Of a stretch of 64,000 nt of DNA, positions 47,763-57,395 are shown in pieces. This stretch comes from Crocinitomicaceae bacterium. Its GTDB lineage: Bacteria; Bacteroidota; Bacteroidia; Flavobacteriales_D; Crocinitomicaceae. Where the stretch lies: the NCBI GenBank assembly GCA_017984635.1, contig JAGNZC010000002.1:82981-146980 (forward strand). The letters are read 5' to 3'. Made by a program: the position numbers and the translations under genes. The notes beneath the pieces were generated by a model. That model was not told the DNA's origin, did no database searches, and saw only the letters and a list, made by a program, of their open reading frames with translations. Each line of letters opens with the position of its first letter. Within the stretch, counting starts at the first letter, position 1.

Positions 47763-48341
47763 ATGACAACAAAAGATCTCATACAAGAATTAAGTTCCAA
47801 GACGGCTCAATCATTGGAATTTGTTACGCAACATTTCAAGCGATTATCAAACAACCAACGGAATTGGAAAAAAGACGCATACTCATGGAGTATCAATGAA
47901 ACATTAGCTCATTTAAATGCTTTTGCAACGTATTATCACGCTACTTTCTTGTATAAATTTGAAATTACTAAATTTAAAAATCCAAGCGATGAATTCATTT
48001 CTTCACCCTTGGGACGTTCTGCTTGGAAATCAATGAAACTTGGAAATGCGAAAAATGTGAAACGTAAATTCAATGCCATTCGAACTATGAATCCTCGATT
48101 CAATGAAGAATTAGTAACGGAATCAAGTGTGGAGGATTTTGAAAAGAACATTCATCAAATGACAGAGATCATAGAACGTGCTGCTACTGTTAGCTTACGA
48201 AAAGTAAAAATTCCAATTTCTTTTTCTAAAATTGTACGTTTACGTTTAGGAGATGCACTTTTATATGTTGTTTATCACAACGAACGACATGTTCAACAAG
48301 CATTAAACCTCATTAATCACCCACAATTTCCTGAAGCATAA
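47763..48341 (+). CDS. DinB-superfamily protein
   Basis: 192 residues from the ATG at 47763 (the frame runs back to 47715, before the -7 element). A DinB-like bundle with H..HLNAF near the first metal position (NETLAHLNAF) and C-terminal DALLYVVYHNERHVQQALNLI as the second pair. Function unknown. Its stop overlaps the start of the NlpC/P60 gene, so they are coupled. Confidence 0.82.
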   Translation: MTTKDLIQELSSKTAQSLEFVTQHFKRLSNNQRNWKKDAYSWSINETLAHLNAFATYYHATFLYKFEITKFKNPSDEFISSPLGRSAWKSMKLGNAKNVKRKFNAIRTMNPRFNEELVTESSVEDFEKNIHQMTEIIERAATVSLRKVKIPISFSKIVRLRLGDALLYVVYHNERHVQQALNLINHPQFPEA

Positions 48342-49102
48342 TGGCGGAAAAATTTGGTTTTTGTAAAGTCAGTATTTCTCCTTTACGCGCTGAAAATAGC
48401 GATTCCTCTGAGATGGTTTCTCAATTGCTGTTTGGTGAAATCGTTCAAGTAGAAGACATTCATCTTCCTTGGATGAAAATTACAACTTTTACAGATCATT
48501 ACCAAGGTTATGTTGATGTTAAACACATCGAACTTATTTCTGAAAAAGAAGTTAAACGTTGGCTAGATGGATTAACTTATCAAAAAGAAAACGTTCGTTC
48601 TATCTCAACTCCATGGGGAAATCAAATAGTATTCAAAGGATCTTGTCTTCCGGCTGAAAAGAATAACCCTTTCAATATTGGCGCATATTCCTTTTCATTC
48701 AACGATGAAAGTCTAACAAATACTTTAGAGAATCCATATTCTTGTGCGCAAGATTACCTCAATACTCCTTATTTATGGGGTGGTAAATCTCCTTTTGGAA
48801 TTGATTGTTCTGGATTAACGCAAGTTATATTTCGATTTTTTGACAGAAATTTACCAAGAGATGCTTCTCAACAAGTTGAATGTGGAACCGACATCGAATT
48901 TGAAGATATAGAAACTGGAGACTTAGCATTTTTCTCTAATAAAAATGGAAAAATTATACACGTAGGAATACTTAATAGTCAGAAAGAAATTATCCATGCT
49001 TCTGGATGGGTTCGAAAAGACTCGCTTACAAAAGAAGGAATCATCCATTCAGAAACCAAGAATTTAACACATTCATTAACGTGTGTGAAACGTATTTTAT
49101 AG
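48341..49102 (+). CDS. NlpC/P60 cysteine peptidase (YkfC-like)
   Basis: 253 residues. SH3-like N-terminal segments (about 5-65) and a C40 peptidase domain with catalytic C156 in GIDCSGLT, H207 in IIHVGI and H219 in IIHASG. No signal peptide, so it is likely cytoplasmic and used in peptidoglycan-peptide recycling, cutting gamma-D-Glu-diamino-acid bonds, rather than cell wall growth. TAATG overlap with the DinB gene. Confidence 0.9.
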   Translation: MAEKFGFCKVSISPLRAENSDSSEMVSQLLFGEIVQVEDIHLPWMKITTFTDHYQGYVDVKHIELISEKEVKRWLDGLTYQKENVRSISTPWGNQIVFKGSCLPAEKNNPFNIGAYSFSFNDESLTNTLENPYSCAQDYLNTPYLWGGKSPFGIDCSGLTQVIFRFFDRNLPRDASQQVECGTDIEFEDIETGDLAFFSNKNGKIIHVGILNSQKEIIHASGWVRKDSLTKEGIIHSETKNLTHSLTCVKRIL

Positions 49103-49110
49103 AAAAAACC

Positions 49111-49118
49111 GATATTTG
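49111..49118 (+). promoter_or_regulatory. Possible -7 element (GATATTTG) of glyA
   Basis: GATATTTG differs from TAnnTTTG at one base; the same 8-mer occurs before the higB and barrel genes, so it may be a local variant. It stands 20 bases before the glyA ATG. Confidence 0.35.
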
Positions 49119-49138
49119 TAATCCTTAAAAAATAAACA

Positions 49139-50410
49139 ATGAGAGATCAAGAAATATTTCGCTTAATTGAAGAAGAAAACCAACGTCAATTACATGGGGT
49201 TGAATTAATCGCTTCTGAAAATTTTGTTAGTGACGATGTGATGAATGCAATGGGAAGTGTATTAACAAACAAATACGCTGAAGGATTACCTGGTAAACGT
49301 TACTACGGTGGTTGTGAAGTTGTAGATAAAGTGGAACAATTAGCGATTGATCGTTTGTGTACATTATTTGGTGCGACATGGGCGAATGTTCAACCACACT
49401 CAGGAGCTCAAGCAAATGCAGCTGTATTTTTAGCTTGTTTGAATCCTGGCGATAAAATTTTAGGTTTTGATTTATCACACGGTGGACATTTAACACATGG
49501 TTCTCCTGTGAATTTTTCAGGTAAATTATACCAACCTTTTTTCTACGGAGTCAACAAAGAAACGGGACGTGTTGATTATGATTTAATGGAAGAAGTGGCA
49601 CGCAAAGAAAAACCAAAAATGATTATTTGTGGTGCATCTGCTTACAGCCGCGATTGGGATTATGCCCGTATTCGTAAAGTTGCAGATGAAGTTGGCGCTC
49701 TAGTTTTAGCTGATATTTCACACCCAGCAGGTTTAATTGCTGCAGGTTTGTTATCAGATCCTTTAGATCACTGCCACATTGTAACTTCAACAACGCATAA
49801 AACATTGCGTGGACCTCGTGGTGGAATCATCATGATGCGTCACAATTTTGATAATCCATTTGGAATCAAATGGAATAATGGAAATCTTCGTTCTATGGCA
49901 GCCTTGTTAGATGCTGCTGTTTTCCCAGGAATTCAAGGTGGGCCATTAGAACACGTAATTGCTGCCAAAGCAGTTGCGTTTGGTGAAGCTGCAACACAAA
50001 ATTACAAAGATTACATGGCGCAAGTGCAACGCAATGCAAATGTTATGGCAGATGCGTTCACTAAAAAAGGATATCAAATCATTTCTGGAGGTACAGATAA
50101 TCATTCTATGTTGATTGACTTACGTTCTAAAGGTGTAACAGGTAAAGACGCTGAAAACACCTTAGTGTTAGCTGATATTACAGTTAATAAAAACATGGTT
50201 CCTTTCGATACAGAATCTCCATTTGTTACTTCTGGAATTCGAGTTGGAACACCCGCTATTACTACAAGAGGTATCAAAGAGGACGAACTTATTACTGTAG
50301 TTGATTTAATGGACAAAGTGTTGACAAACATTTCCAACGAATCTGTTATTCAAGCAGTTAAAAAAGATGTAAATGCATTGATGGGACATCGTCCGTTATT
50401 TCAATGGTAA
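49139..50410 (+). CDS. glyA: Serine hydroxymethyltransferase
   Basis: 423 residues, normal length. Signature motifs: [36 protein letters not shown]-lysine region [13 protein letters not shown] and [12 protein letters not shown]-dependent conversion of serine and tetrahydrofolate to glycine and 5,10-methylene-THF. Closed by a strong terminator. Confidence 0.97.
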   Translation: MRDQEIFRLIEEENQRQLHGVELIASENFVSDDVMNAMGSVLTNKYAEGLPGKRYYGGCEVVDKVEQLAIDRLCTLFGATWANVQPHSGAQANAAVFLACLNPGDKILGFDLSHGGHLTHGSPVNFSGKLYQPFFYGVNKETGRVDYDLMEEVARKEKPKMIICGASAYSRDWDYARIRKVADEVGALVLADISHPAGLIAAGLLSDPLDHCHIVTSTTHKTLRGPRGGIIMMRHNFDNPFGIKWNNGNLRSMAALLDAAVFPGIQGGPLEHVIAAKAVAFGEAATQNYKDYMAQVQRNANVMADAFTKKGYQIISGGTDNHSMLIDLRSKGVTGKDAENTLVLADITVNKNMVPFDTESPFVTSGIRVGTPAITTRGIKEDELITVVDLMDKVLTNISNESVIQAVKKDVNALMGHRPLFQW

Positions 50411-50420
50411 TAAACAAATT

Positions 50421-50453
50421 AAAGGCAGAATTTAATCGTTCTGCCTTTTTTTT
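50421..50453 (+). terminator. Rho-independent terminator after glyA
   Basis: A perfect 10-bp stem AAAGGCAGAA / TTCTGCCTTT with an 8-base loop is followed by eight T. Confidence 0.9.
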
Positions 50454-50463
50454 ATAATATATA

Positions 50464-50913
50464 ATGAGATTCAATTCAAAATTAGATAAACGGTATAAAA
50501 TCATCTTTTTTATCTTAATCGTCATTGGATTAGGAGTTTCAACCATAAGAAACCTGCTGTTTAAAGATGAATTTTCAATAACTCCATTTATCTTTTCAGT
50601 TATTTTTTTGGTGTTTATTTATTACAATAGCAAAACAACTTATTATATCATTGAAGGAAACGAATTGATCTGTAAATCTTTATTTTTAAAGAGGGAAATT
50701 AAAATCAACTGCATTCGTAAAATCGAAAAAAGTAATTCGTTGGGAAGTATTTACAAAATTGCAACCGCTTTTCATGGCTTAACGATTCATTACAATAAAT
50801 TTGACGATGTATTTATTTCTCCAGAAAATCACTTAGAATTCTGCAAACAGTTAAACGAACAAAATCCATCCATTCAATTTATTCCAGAAGCAGAATTTAA
50901 TTTAAACTGCTGA
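50464..50913 (+). CDS. Membrane protein with bacterial PH-like domain
   Basis: 149 residues. Two membrane helices (about 12-30 and 42-60) precede a beta-rich domain (TTYYIIEGNELICKS.., IRKIEKS.., FISPENHLEFCKQLNEQNP) like bPH_4/DUF1200 proteins. Function unknown. Its last 12 bases overlap the 3' end of the convergent SDR gene. Confidence 0.78.
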   Translation: MRFNSKLDKRYKIIFFILIVIGLGVSTIRNLLFKDEFSITPFIFSVIFLVFIYYNSKTTYYIIEGNELICKSLFLKREIKINCIRKIEKSNSLGSIYKIATAFHGLTIHYNKFDDVFISPENHLEFCKQLNEQNPSIQFIPEAEFNLNC

Positions 50914-51696
50914 TTGTTTTCTGATAATTCTCCAAAATAGTTTAGGAAAAAAGCGTTTAATCTTTACCGCTAAAATTTCTTTGTTTCCAATTAATACTTC
51001 CTTTTTATTCTTTTTCACAGCAACTAACAGTTGTTTTACACACGTTTCAACTGGCATACCTGTTGCTTGATTGTGATCCATTACACCATGTTGCTCCCCT
51101 TTTGCATTTAAAGCATGCATGGATATTGAAGTGTTAATTTTACCTGGAAATGCAATCGTTACATGAATATTGTTAACTGCTTCTTCTAGCAATAAACTTT
51201 CATAAAATCCTACTAATGCGTGTTTAGATGCGCTGTAAGCGGATCGTAAAAAGAATCCAAATTTCCCAGCAATGCTTGAGATGACAATGATATGACCACT
51301 TTGTTGCTTAATCAGATGTGGTAAAACCGCTTTAGTCAACGCAATGTTACCAAAATAATTGATTTCCATGATGCGTCGATCAACAGAAAGAGGTGTATCG
51401 GCTGCAGTTGAACGTTGACTTAACCCACCATTATTGAATAAATAATCTATACGATTGTACTTTTTGATTACTTGATCCACACAACTTTTAAAAGTAGTTG
51501 AATTCTCCAAGTCAATGGGTACAATTAAATGAGATTCAGGATTTTGTAATTTTGCATGCACTTTTTTTAAGGCTTCACTGTTTCTAGCAGAAAGCACAAC
51601 TTTTGCTCCATGTTGAGCAGCTTGAATAGCAATTTCTTCTCCTATTCCAGAAGAAGCACCTATTACCCAAACAATTTTATTCGTTAAAAAATGCAT
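50902..51696 (-). CDS. Short-chain dehydrogenase/reductase
   Basis: 264 residues. NAD(P) loop GASSGIGEE (13-21), NNGG, catalytic Ser (ISSIAGKFG) and YSASK, classical SDR order, with a C-terminal hydrophobic and basic extension (VKIKRFFPKLFWRI) that may associate with the membrane. The substrate is unknown. Confidence 0.9.
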   Translation of the reverse strand: MHFLTNKIVWVIGASSGIGEEIAIQAAQHGAKVVLSARNSEALKKVHAKLQNPESHLIVPIDLENSTTFKSCVDQVIKKYNRIDYLFNNGGLSQRSTAADTPLSVDRRIMEINYFGNIALTKAVLPHLIKQQSGHIIVISSIAGKFGFFLRSAYSASKHALVGFYESLLLEEAVNNIHVTIAFPGKINTSISMHALNAKGEQHGVMDHNQATGMPVETCVKQLLVAVKKNKKEVLIGNKEILAVKIKRFFPKLFWRIIRKQSAV

Positions 51697-51704
51697 ATTA
51701 CATC

Positions 51705-51734
51705 AAAAAAAATCCCAACGTTTCGGTTGGGATT
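51705..51734 (-). terminator. Terminator of the leftward secreted-protein gene
   Basis: A perfect 9-bp stem AATCCCAAC / GTTGGGATT with a GTTTCG loop, with an A run on the plus strand (T run on the minus), follows the gene at 51744. Confidence 0.85.
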
Positions 51735-51743
51735 ATGTTTTTA

Positions 51744-52175
51744 TTACAAATCATCCGGAATCGTTACCGATTTTGGTATTTTTTGTTTTGGTTTTAGTTT
51801 ATCAATGAAAATGATTTTCAATTTTTGATTGTCATTTGTATAAATCATTTCAGAAATCCCATTATTAATTACAGCAGGAGCTTTTTTCTCGTTGTAGAAT
51901 TTTTTCCCTAGCGCTTCAAATGATTCATACGTATTATCATCATATTGAATGAAAATTGAAACAATTTGTCCGTTTTCAACACGTGCCTTTCCAGCAACAC
52001 AAGTAACACCTTCTTTTTCAAAGAAACTGATAATCACGTTTCTATGCATCTCATCTGAAACAGTATATGCTCCTCGTTTAGAAAAAGCTTCTTCGTATTT
52101 TTTAAAGCAATCAGCTTGAGCAGATGCTACAGTAGCTAATAAAATTGAGCACAATACAACAATTGTTTTCTTCAT
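51744..52175 (-). CDS. Small secreted protein of unknown function
   Basis: 143 residues. A signal peptide (MKKTIVVLCSILLATVASAQ) is followed by a compact alpha/beta-looking domain with two cysteines (C23, C59). I recognise no family. It is a single gene between the gmhA promoter region and an SDR gene and has its own terminator. Confidence 0.75.
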   Translation of the reverse strand: MKKTIVVLCSILLATVASAQADCFKKYEEAFSKRGAYTVSDEMHRNVIISFFEKEGVTCVAGKARVENGQIVSIFIQYDDNTYESFEALGKKFYNEKKAPAVINNGISEMIYTNDNQKLKIIFIDKLKPKQKIPKSVTIPDDL

Positions 52176-52231
52176 AATTTTTTAATTTGATGCGTAAACT
52201 TACGATCCAAATATAACAAGTTTCATTGAAT

Positions 52232-52263
52232 TTTCATTCGTCCCAATAAAATATTTATTTTTG
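52232..52263 (+). promoter_or_regulatory. gmhA promoter (TTTC/TATTTTTG)
   Basis: TATTTTTG (52256-52263) matches TAnnTTTG exactly; TTTC at 52232-52235 is one base from the -33 TTTG, 20 bases upstream. Transcription would start near 52269, eleven bases before the ATG. Confidence 0.5.
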
Positions 52264-52279
52264 ACAAAAATCAACACAC

Positions 52280-52855
52280 ATGAACAATAAACAAATTGCC
52301 GGTCATTTTTCACAAGCTTTGGAAGTATTAACTGCTTTCAACACACCTGAAAATCATTTATTAATCGAAGCTGCAGGGAAATTAATGGTTCAATCCTTAC
52401 AGAAGGATGGAAAAATAATAAGTTGTGGAAACGGCGGTTCATTGTGTGATGCCATGCATTTTGCAGAAGAATTATCAGGACGTTACCGCGAAAACAGAAA
52501 AGCCTTGGGAGCAATCTCTATTTCAGACCCAAGTCACATGAGTTGTGTTGCCAATGATTTTGGATACGATTATGTTTTTTCACGCTATTTAGAAGCAGTT
52601 GGAAGAAAAGGTGATGTTTTATTAGCAATCTCAACTTCAGGAAATTCTAAAAATGTGTTGGAAGCAATAAAAACGGCGAAAGAAAAAGGGATTTTTGTAG
52701 TTGGTTTAACAGGCAAAAACGGTGGTAAAATGGCTGGTTTGTGCGACGTTGAAATCAGAGCTCCATACACTGAATATGCAGACAGAGCTCAAGAAATACA
52801 CATCAAAGTAATTCATACCTTGATTGATTTCATTGAAACAACAATTGACGCGTAA
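52280..52855 (+). CDS. gmhA: Sedoheptulose-7-phosphate isomerase
   Basis: 191 residues. SIS-domain isomerase with [23 protein letters not shown] and [14 protein letters not shown], the GmhA active-site regions. It makes D-glycero-D-manno-heptose 7-phosphate for LPS core heptose. No other heptose genes are in the window. Stands alone before the fur operon. Confidence 0.92.
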   Translation: MNNKQIAGHFSQALEVLTAFNTPENHLLIEAAGKLMVQSLQKDGKIISCGNGGSLCDAMHFAEELSGRYRENRKALGAISISDPSHMSCVANDFGYDYVFSRYLEAVGRKGDVLLAISTSGNSKNVLEAIKTAKEKGIFVVGLTGKNGGKMAGLCDVEIRAPYTEYADRAQEIHIKVIHTLIDFIETTIDA

Positions 52856-52966
52856 CACAAGTATTAACGTTGGTTTTTAATTGAGTTATCAACTTTTTAT
52901 CTCAAATTGTTGAAAAACGGTGGTAAATCCGCCACATTAATTAAAAATAGAACCAAAATTATTCCC

Positions 52967-52974
52967 TAAATTTG
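52967..52974 (+). promoter_or_regulatory. -7 element (TAAATTTG) of fur-STAS-purA-ostA operon
   Basis: Exact TAnnTTTG match 17 bases before the fur-type ATG. The rest of the 136-base region 52856-52991 holds no other gene. Confidence 0.5.
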
Positions 52975-52991
52975 CCCTTTTCGATCAAAAA

Positions 52992-53438
52992 ATGTCGAAT
53001 CAGGATTTACAAATAACAGTTAAAAACATTTTTTCCGCATATTTGGAGCAGAACGGGCATCGTAAAACACCTGAACGCTTTGCCATACTCGCTGAAATCT
53101 ATAATTATCAGGGTCATTTTGATATCGAATCGCTGTACATTAAGATGAAAAATCAAAATTACCGTGTTTCTCGTGCGACCTTGTACAACACCATTGAATT
53201 GTTATTGGCTTGTAATATTGTCCGTAAGCACCAGTTTGGAAAAAATATGGCGCAATTTGAAAAATCACACGGTTCAAAACAACACGATCATTTTGTTTGC
53301 ACGAATACAGGTGAAGTTATCGAATTTTGCGACCCGCGTATTCAAGCAATTAAAGCAACGATTGAAGAAGTATTCAATGTTACAATCCAACACCATTCGC
53401 TTTATTTTTATGGCGTTAAAAACGATGAAACAAAATGA
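52992..53438 (+). CDS. Fur-family metal-responsive repressor
   Basis: 148 residues. A winged helix ([14 protein letters not shown]) and a metal-binding hinge [19 protein letters not shown] with H98, D99, H100. The structural zinc pair CxxC of classical Fur is degenerate: C103 is present, but the second position is T106, and no C-terminal CxxC exists. The protein still probably senses iron, zinc or peroxide through the His-rich site; which one is not clear. First gene of the operon and overlaps the STAS gene by 4 bases. Confidence 0.88.
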   Translation: MSNQDLQITVKNIFSAYLEQNGHRKTPERFAILAEIYNYQGHFDIESLYIKMKNQNYRVSRATLYNTIELLLACNIVRKHQFGKNMAQFEKSHGSKQHDHFVCTNTGEVIEFCDPRIQAIKATIEEVFNVTIQHHSLYFYGVKNDETK

Positions 53439-53788
53439 GTTTCAATTTTAACATAACGCAAAACACAACGAATAATACTGTTCAATTCAGTGGTAGAATT
53501 ATCACGGAAACGGATTTTGAAGTTTTAGCTCAAAAACTTGCTTCAACTGAAAATGAACAACAAAACAATTGGATTTTTGACTTATCAGAATTGACACATA
53601 TCAATTCTTCAGGTATAAATTTTATCATCCGCTCATTAACTAAAAACCGAATTAAAAACGGAGAAGTTATCGTGTGTGGTGTAACAGGTAATGTAAAATC
53701 GCTTTTTGAAATAGCTAAGTTAGACGGTATTTTTACCATCTATGCAAGTTACCAAGAAGCACTTAATCATTTTAATACAAACAAATGA
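53435..53788 (+). CDS. STAS-domain anti-anti-sigma-factor-like protein
   Basis: 117 residues. A single STAS domain with [21 protein letters not shown]59 is at the phosphorylation position of SpoIIAA (DSSG). It may bind a sigma-factor antagonist or act in another phosphorylation-gated switch; no cognate kinase is in the window. Sits between Fur and purA with 4-base overlaps at both ends, so it is translated coupled. Confidence 0.87.
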   Translation: MSFNFNITQNTTNNTVQFSGRIITETDFEVLAQKLASTENEQQNNWIFDLSELTHINSSGINFIIRSLTKNRIKNGEVIVCGVTGNVKSLFEIAKLDGIFTIYASYQEALNHFNTNK

Positions 53789-55056
53789 AAGTTGACGTAC
53801 TATTGGGATTACAATGGGGTGACGAAGGAAAAGGAAAAATCGTCGATGTATTAACACCTAAATATGATATCATTGCACGATTTCAAGGAGGACCAAATGC
53901 TGGTCACACCTTAGAATTCAATGGCATCAAACATGTGTTACACACCATTCCATCTGGAATTTTCAGAGAAGATGTAATCAATTTAGTGGGAAATGGTGTG
54001 GTGATCGACCCCGTGATTTTTCAAAAAGAATTAGAGAAATTAGCACCGTTTAATATCGACTTTAAGAAACGCTTGTTGCTTTCTAAAAAAGCGCATTTAA
54101 TTTTGCCTACTCACCGTTTATTGGATGCTGCATCTGAAACAGCAAAAGGGAAAAATAAAATTGGTTCTACATTGAAAGGAATTGGACCAACTTACATGGA
54201 CAAAACAGGTAGAAATGGTTTGCGTGTTGGTGATATCTTTATGGCAAATTTCAAAGAAAAATACGATGCATTGGTTGAAAAACACATCGGGATTTTGAGC
54301 CACCACAAAGACTTCGAATACGATTTAGCAGAATTGGAAGGCCCTTGGATGGAAGGAATTGAAGAATTGAAAAAATTAACGGCTGTTGACAGCGAACATT
54401 ACTTAGACCAAGCGTTCAGAGCAGGTAAAAAAGTATTGGCTGAAGGTGCGCAAGGTACAATGCTAGATGTTGATTTTGGTACTTATCCTTTTGTTACTTC
54501 TTCAAACACTGTTACAGCAGGAACATGTACAGGTTTAGGAATTGCTCCAACAAAAATTGGCAATGTAATTGGAATTTTCAAAGCCTATTGCACACGTGTT
54601 GGAAGTGGACCCTTCCCTACTGAATTAGATGACGAAGTAGGTGAATTAATCCGACAAGAAGGCCGTGAATTTGGTGCAACAACAGGTCGCCCAAGAAGAT
54701 GTGGTTGGATTGATATCCCTCAAATGAAATATGCAATCATGATTAATGGAGTAACAGAACTTTCAATGATGAAAGCAGATGTTTTAAGCTGTTTCGAGAA
54801 AATTCAAGTGTGTACGCATTACATCATTGATGGTGAAAAAGTGGATTATTTCCCATTTGATGTGAACGGAATTGAATTAACACCTGTTTACGAAGAATTA
54901 GAAGGATGGAACAAAGATTTGACACAATTAACAGATTATAACGATGCTCCAAAAGCATTAAAAGATTATGTCTTATATTTGGAGGAAAAATTAGAGGTTC
55001 CAATTAAAGTTGTTTCAGTTGGACCAGACAGAACGCAAACTTTAAGTAATCATTAA
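53785..55056 (+). CDS. purA: Adenylosuccinate synthetase
   Basis: 423 residues. Motifs QWGDEGKGKIVD, GGPNAGHT, GIGPTYMDKTGRNGLR and TTGRPRRCGW, DVLSCFE are diagnostic. It converts IMP and aspartate to adenylosuccinate using GTP. Overlaps the STAS gene by 4 bases; the ostA-like gene starts directly after its stop. Confidence 0.97.
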   Translation: MKVDVLLGLQWGDEGKGKIVDVLTPKYDIIARFQGGPNAGHTLEFNGIKHVLHTIPSGIFREDVINLVGNGVVIDPVIFQKELEKLAPFNIDFKKRLLLSKKAHLILPTHRLLDAASETAKGKNKIGSTLKGIGPTYMDKTGRNGLRVGDIFMANFKEKYDALVEKHIGILSHHKDFEYDLAELEGPWMEGIEELKKLTAVDSEHYLDQAFRAGKKVLAEGAQGTMLDVDFGTYPFVTSSNTVTAGTCTGLGIAPTKIGNVIGIFKAYCTRVGSGPFPTELDDEVGELIRQEGREFGATTGRPRRCGWIDIPQMKYAIMINGVTELSMMKADVLSCFEKIQVCTHYIIDGEKVDYFPFDVNGIELTPVYEELEGWNKDLTQLTDYNDAPKALKDYVLYLEEKLEVPIKVVSVGPDRTQTLSNH

Positions 55057-56595
55057 TTGAAAAATTACAAGAATACTCTCAAAATTGCGCTTTTTTTAAG
55101 CGCATTTTTTTTGTTACCCATCACTCTTTGGGGACAAAAGAATGTTCTTGAATTAGTGAAAGGTTCAGAATTGCTAGGTTATAATGAAAAAACGGGCGCA
55201 CATCGTTTGGTGGGACAAGTGAGTTTCATCTACCAAGGCAACACTATGTACAGCGATTCTGCACATTATTTCCAAAAAACAAAAGAAGTACGCGCCTACG
55301 GAAATGTGCATATTACCAAAGGTGGTATTAATTTATTTTGCGATTCGTTGTATTACAATGGTAAAACACGAAAAGCACGCTTGTGGGGACATGTGCGTGT
55401 GCGCGATGTTGAATACAAATTAACGACTGATTCATTGGACTACGATACCAAATTAAGTCAAGGAGTTTACAGAACAGGTGGTCGCGTTGAAAACAGTACC
55501 AACGATGAAGTATTAACTAGTAAAATTGGCTATTTCTACCCGCGTGCTAATAGTTTTTTCTTTAGTCAAAATGTGGTGTATCGAAAAAAAGACTTGTCGA
55601 TGACAACAGACACCTTACAATTTATTTACGCCAAGCAAACTACCTACTTTTTTGGTCCAACCAATATCAAACGAGGAGCTACAAAAATGTTTTGTAAAAA
55701 AGGGTGGTATAACGTTGAAACCAAAGAAGGACGATTTTTAAAAGCAGGAGAAATTTTTGAAAACGGAAAACACATCAAAGGTGATACCTTATTTTACCAG
55801 CCGCATTTAGGACAATCGGTTGGTCGCGGACACGTTTATTTCAAAGATTCATTACAAGCGATGAGTTTTTCAGGCGATTATGCGCGTTATTCCAGCGCAA
55901 AAAATCACAGTATGATTGTAGGTCATACCTTGGCAACAAAAGTGCAGCGACAAGACACGTTGTACATTCATGCAGATACTCTTTTCAATCAAAATGACAG
56001 TTTGGGAAAACCTTTGTATTCCTTGGGTTACCGCAATGTAAAATTATTTAATCGAGGCATACAATCTATTTGTGATAGCATAACATTTGATGCCAAAGCA
56101 GAAGTCTTGCAATTGTATAAGAAACCAATTGTTTGGTCGAACAATGCAGAATTAAAAGGCGAATTGATGACAATTCTGATCAAAGATTCGATGATTCATC
56201 ACATTTCCATTTTAACAAAAGCATCTGTTGTTATGGAATTAGATTCAGGTGCTTATTTTAACCAAATCGAAGGTAAACAAATCGAAGCCTTTTTCAAAGA
56301 AAACGATTTAGTGCGCACTGACGTGATTGGCAATGCGCGCACTATCTTCTATCCAAGAGATGAAAAAACAACCGATTCCAGTTTTGTCATTAAGCGATTA
56401 GGCATGAACAGATTGTATGCCAGTGAATTGAAAATCTATTTAGACAGTGGTGAAATAAAAAACATCACATACTTCGATAAACCAGACGGTATTTTTTATC
56501 CGATGGATAAAATCAACAAAGAAGAGCAATACATTTCAACTTTTAAATGGCAACCCTTGTTACGCCCTAAAAATTGGATGGAGATTGTGCATTGA
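55057..56595 (+). CDS. OstA/LptA-like outer-membrane assembly protein
   Basis: 512 residues with a TTG start that abuts the purA TAA. A signal peptide (about 1-27, ending TLWGQ) leads to repeated OstA-type beta strands such as YQGNTMYSDSAHYF, LFCDSLYYNGKTRKARLWGHV and LTTDSLDYDT, where each repeat has a D.L.Y pattern. The Bacteroidetes OstA-like proteins resemble LptA and probably bridge lipopolysaccharide transport in the periplasm. Last of the Fur operon. A short inverted repeat TTGAAAG / CTTTCAA (56592-56611) covers the stop codon but has no T tract. Confidence 0.87.
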   Translation: MKNYKNTLKIALFLSAFFLLPITLWGQKNVLELVKGSELLGYNEKTGAHRLVGQVSFIYQGNTMYSDSAHYFQKTKEVRAYGNVHITKGGINLFCDSLYYNGKTRKARLWGHVRVRDVEYKLTTDSLDYDTKLSQGVYRTGGRVENSTNDEVLTSKIGYFYPRANSFFFSQNVVYRKKDLSMTTDTLQFIYAKQTTYFFGPTNIKRGATKMFCKKGWYNVETKEGRFLKAGEIFENGKHIKGDTLFYQPHLGQSVGRGHVYFKDSLQAMSFSGDYARYSSAKNHSMIVGHTLATKVQRQDTLYIHADTLFNQNDSLGKPLYSLGYRNVKLFNRGIQSICDSITFDAKAEVLQLYKKPIVWSNNAELKGELMTILIKDSMIHHISILTKASVVMELDSGAYFNQIEGKQIEAFFKENDLVRTDVIGNARTIFYPRDEKTTDSSFVIKRLGMNRLYASELKIYLDSGEIKNITYFDKPDGIFYPMDKINKEEQYISTFKWQPLLRPKNWMEIVH

Positions 56596-56721
56596 AAGAT
56601 CTAACTTTCAACTATCTGAAAATTTTATTTTCATGATTATTATTAAATGAATTTGTATAAAAATAACATCTATAAATTGTACCAAAAATATATTTGTAAA
56701 TAAACTACAATAATTAAAAAA

Positions 56722-56742
56722 TGTAATAACTTTGTAATTACA
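56722..56742 (+). promoter_or_regulatory. mazEF promoter and operator
   Basis: The -7 element TAACTTTG (56727-56734) is flanked by TGTAAT (56722-56727) and the palindrome TGTAATTACA (56733-56742), copies 11 bases apart, one DNA turn. The likely antitoxin-complex operator overlaps the promoter. Transcription would start near 56740, 16 bases before the mazE ATG. Confidence 0.6.
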
Positions 56743-56755
56743 AAAAAAATGAATT

Positions 56756-57001
56756 ATGGAAGTCTCAATCATCAAAATAGGGAATTCAAAAGGTTTTCGA
56801 TTAACTAAAACCATTCTTGAGAAATATAACATTACAGACAAAATTGAATTGATCTTAGAAAAAGGTCAAATCATTTTGCGCCCTATTGCAGAACCTAGAA
56901 AAGGATGGGACAAAGCTTTCCAGAAAATGCATGAAAATGGCGATGATCAGGCTCTTTTAGATGATGTGTTTGGAGATGAAAATTTCGAAGAATGGAAGTG
57001 A
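56756..57001 (+). CDS. mazE: MazE-type antitoxin (AbrB-like)
   Basis: 81 residues. An N-terminal AbrB/SpoVT swapped-hairpin domain (IIKIGNSKGFRL.., LEKYNI) and an acidic C-terminal tail (DDVFGDENFEEW) that would wrap the toxin. Overlaps mazF by 10 bases. Should autoregulate at the palindrome just upstream. Confidence 0.9.
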   Translation: MEVSIIKIGNSKGFRLTKTILEKYNITDKIELILEKGQIILRPIAEPRKGWDKAFQKMHENGDDQALLDDVFGDENFEEWK

Positions 57002-57315
57002 AACAGTACACTATCGTTTTGGTTAACCTAGATCCAACAATAGGAAGTGAGATTCAAAAAACACGACCTTGTGTTGTTATTTCACCAAATGAAATCAATA
57101 ACAATCTTCAATCTGTTGTAATCGCACCCATGACCACAACAAGTAAAAAATACCCAACCCGCGTAAAAATAAAACACAATAATCAAGAAGGTTGGATCGT
57201 AATTGATCAAATTAGAACAATTGACAAAATAAGAATCGTGAAAACTTTTGAATCACTTTCTGATAAAGAGATACGTGAATGTAAACGTGTGATTAGAGAA
57301 ACTTTTGTTGATTAA
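56992..57315 (+). CDS. mazF: MazF/PemK-type toxin
   Basis: 107 residues. KQYTIVLVNLDPTIGSEIQKTRPCVVIS and VVIAPMTT, EGWIVIDQIRTIDK show the MazF/PemK beta-barrel with the conserved RPCVV and T/S loop residues. Sequence-specific mRNA interferase activity is expected, cut sites unknown. Overlaps mazE by 10 bases; convergent with the RelA/SpoT gene. Confidence 0.93.
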   Translation: MEVKQYTIVLVNLDPTIGSEIQKTRPCVVISPNEINNNLQSVVIAPMTTTSKKYPTRVKIKHNNQEGWIVIDQIRTIDKIRIVKTFESLSDKEIRECKRVIRETFVD

Positions 57316-57395
57316 ATAACTTTATCTTTTGATAATCTTGAAAAGAGTCATATGCTAAACATAAACTACTTTATCATATCAGAAACTGTTAACCC

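Noticed and set aside
57316..57395. Terminator between mazF and the RelA/SpoT gene
   Set aside because: No stable hairpin with a T run was found in the 80 bases; the two convergent transcripts may end elsewhere.
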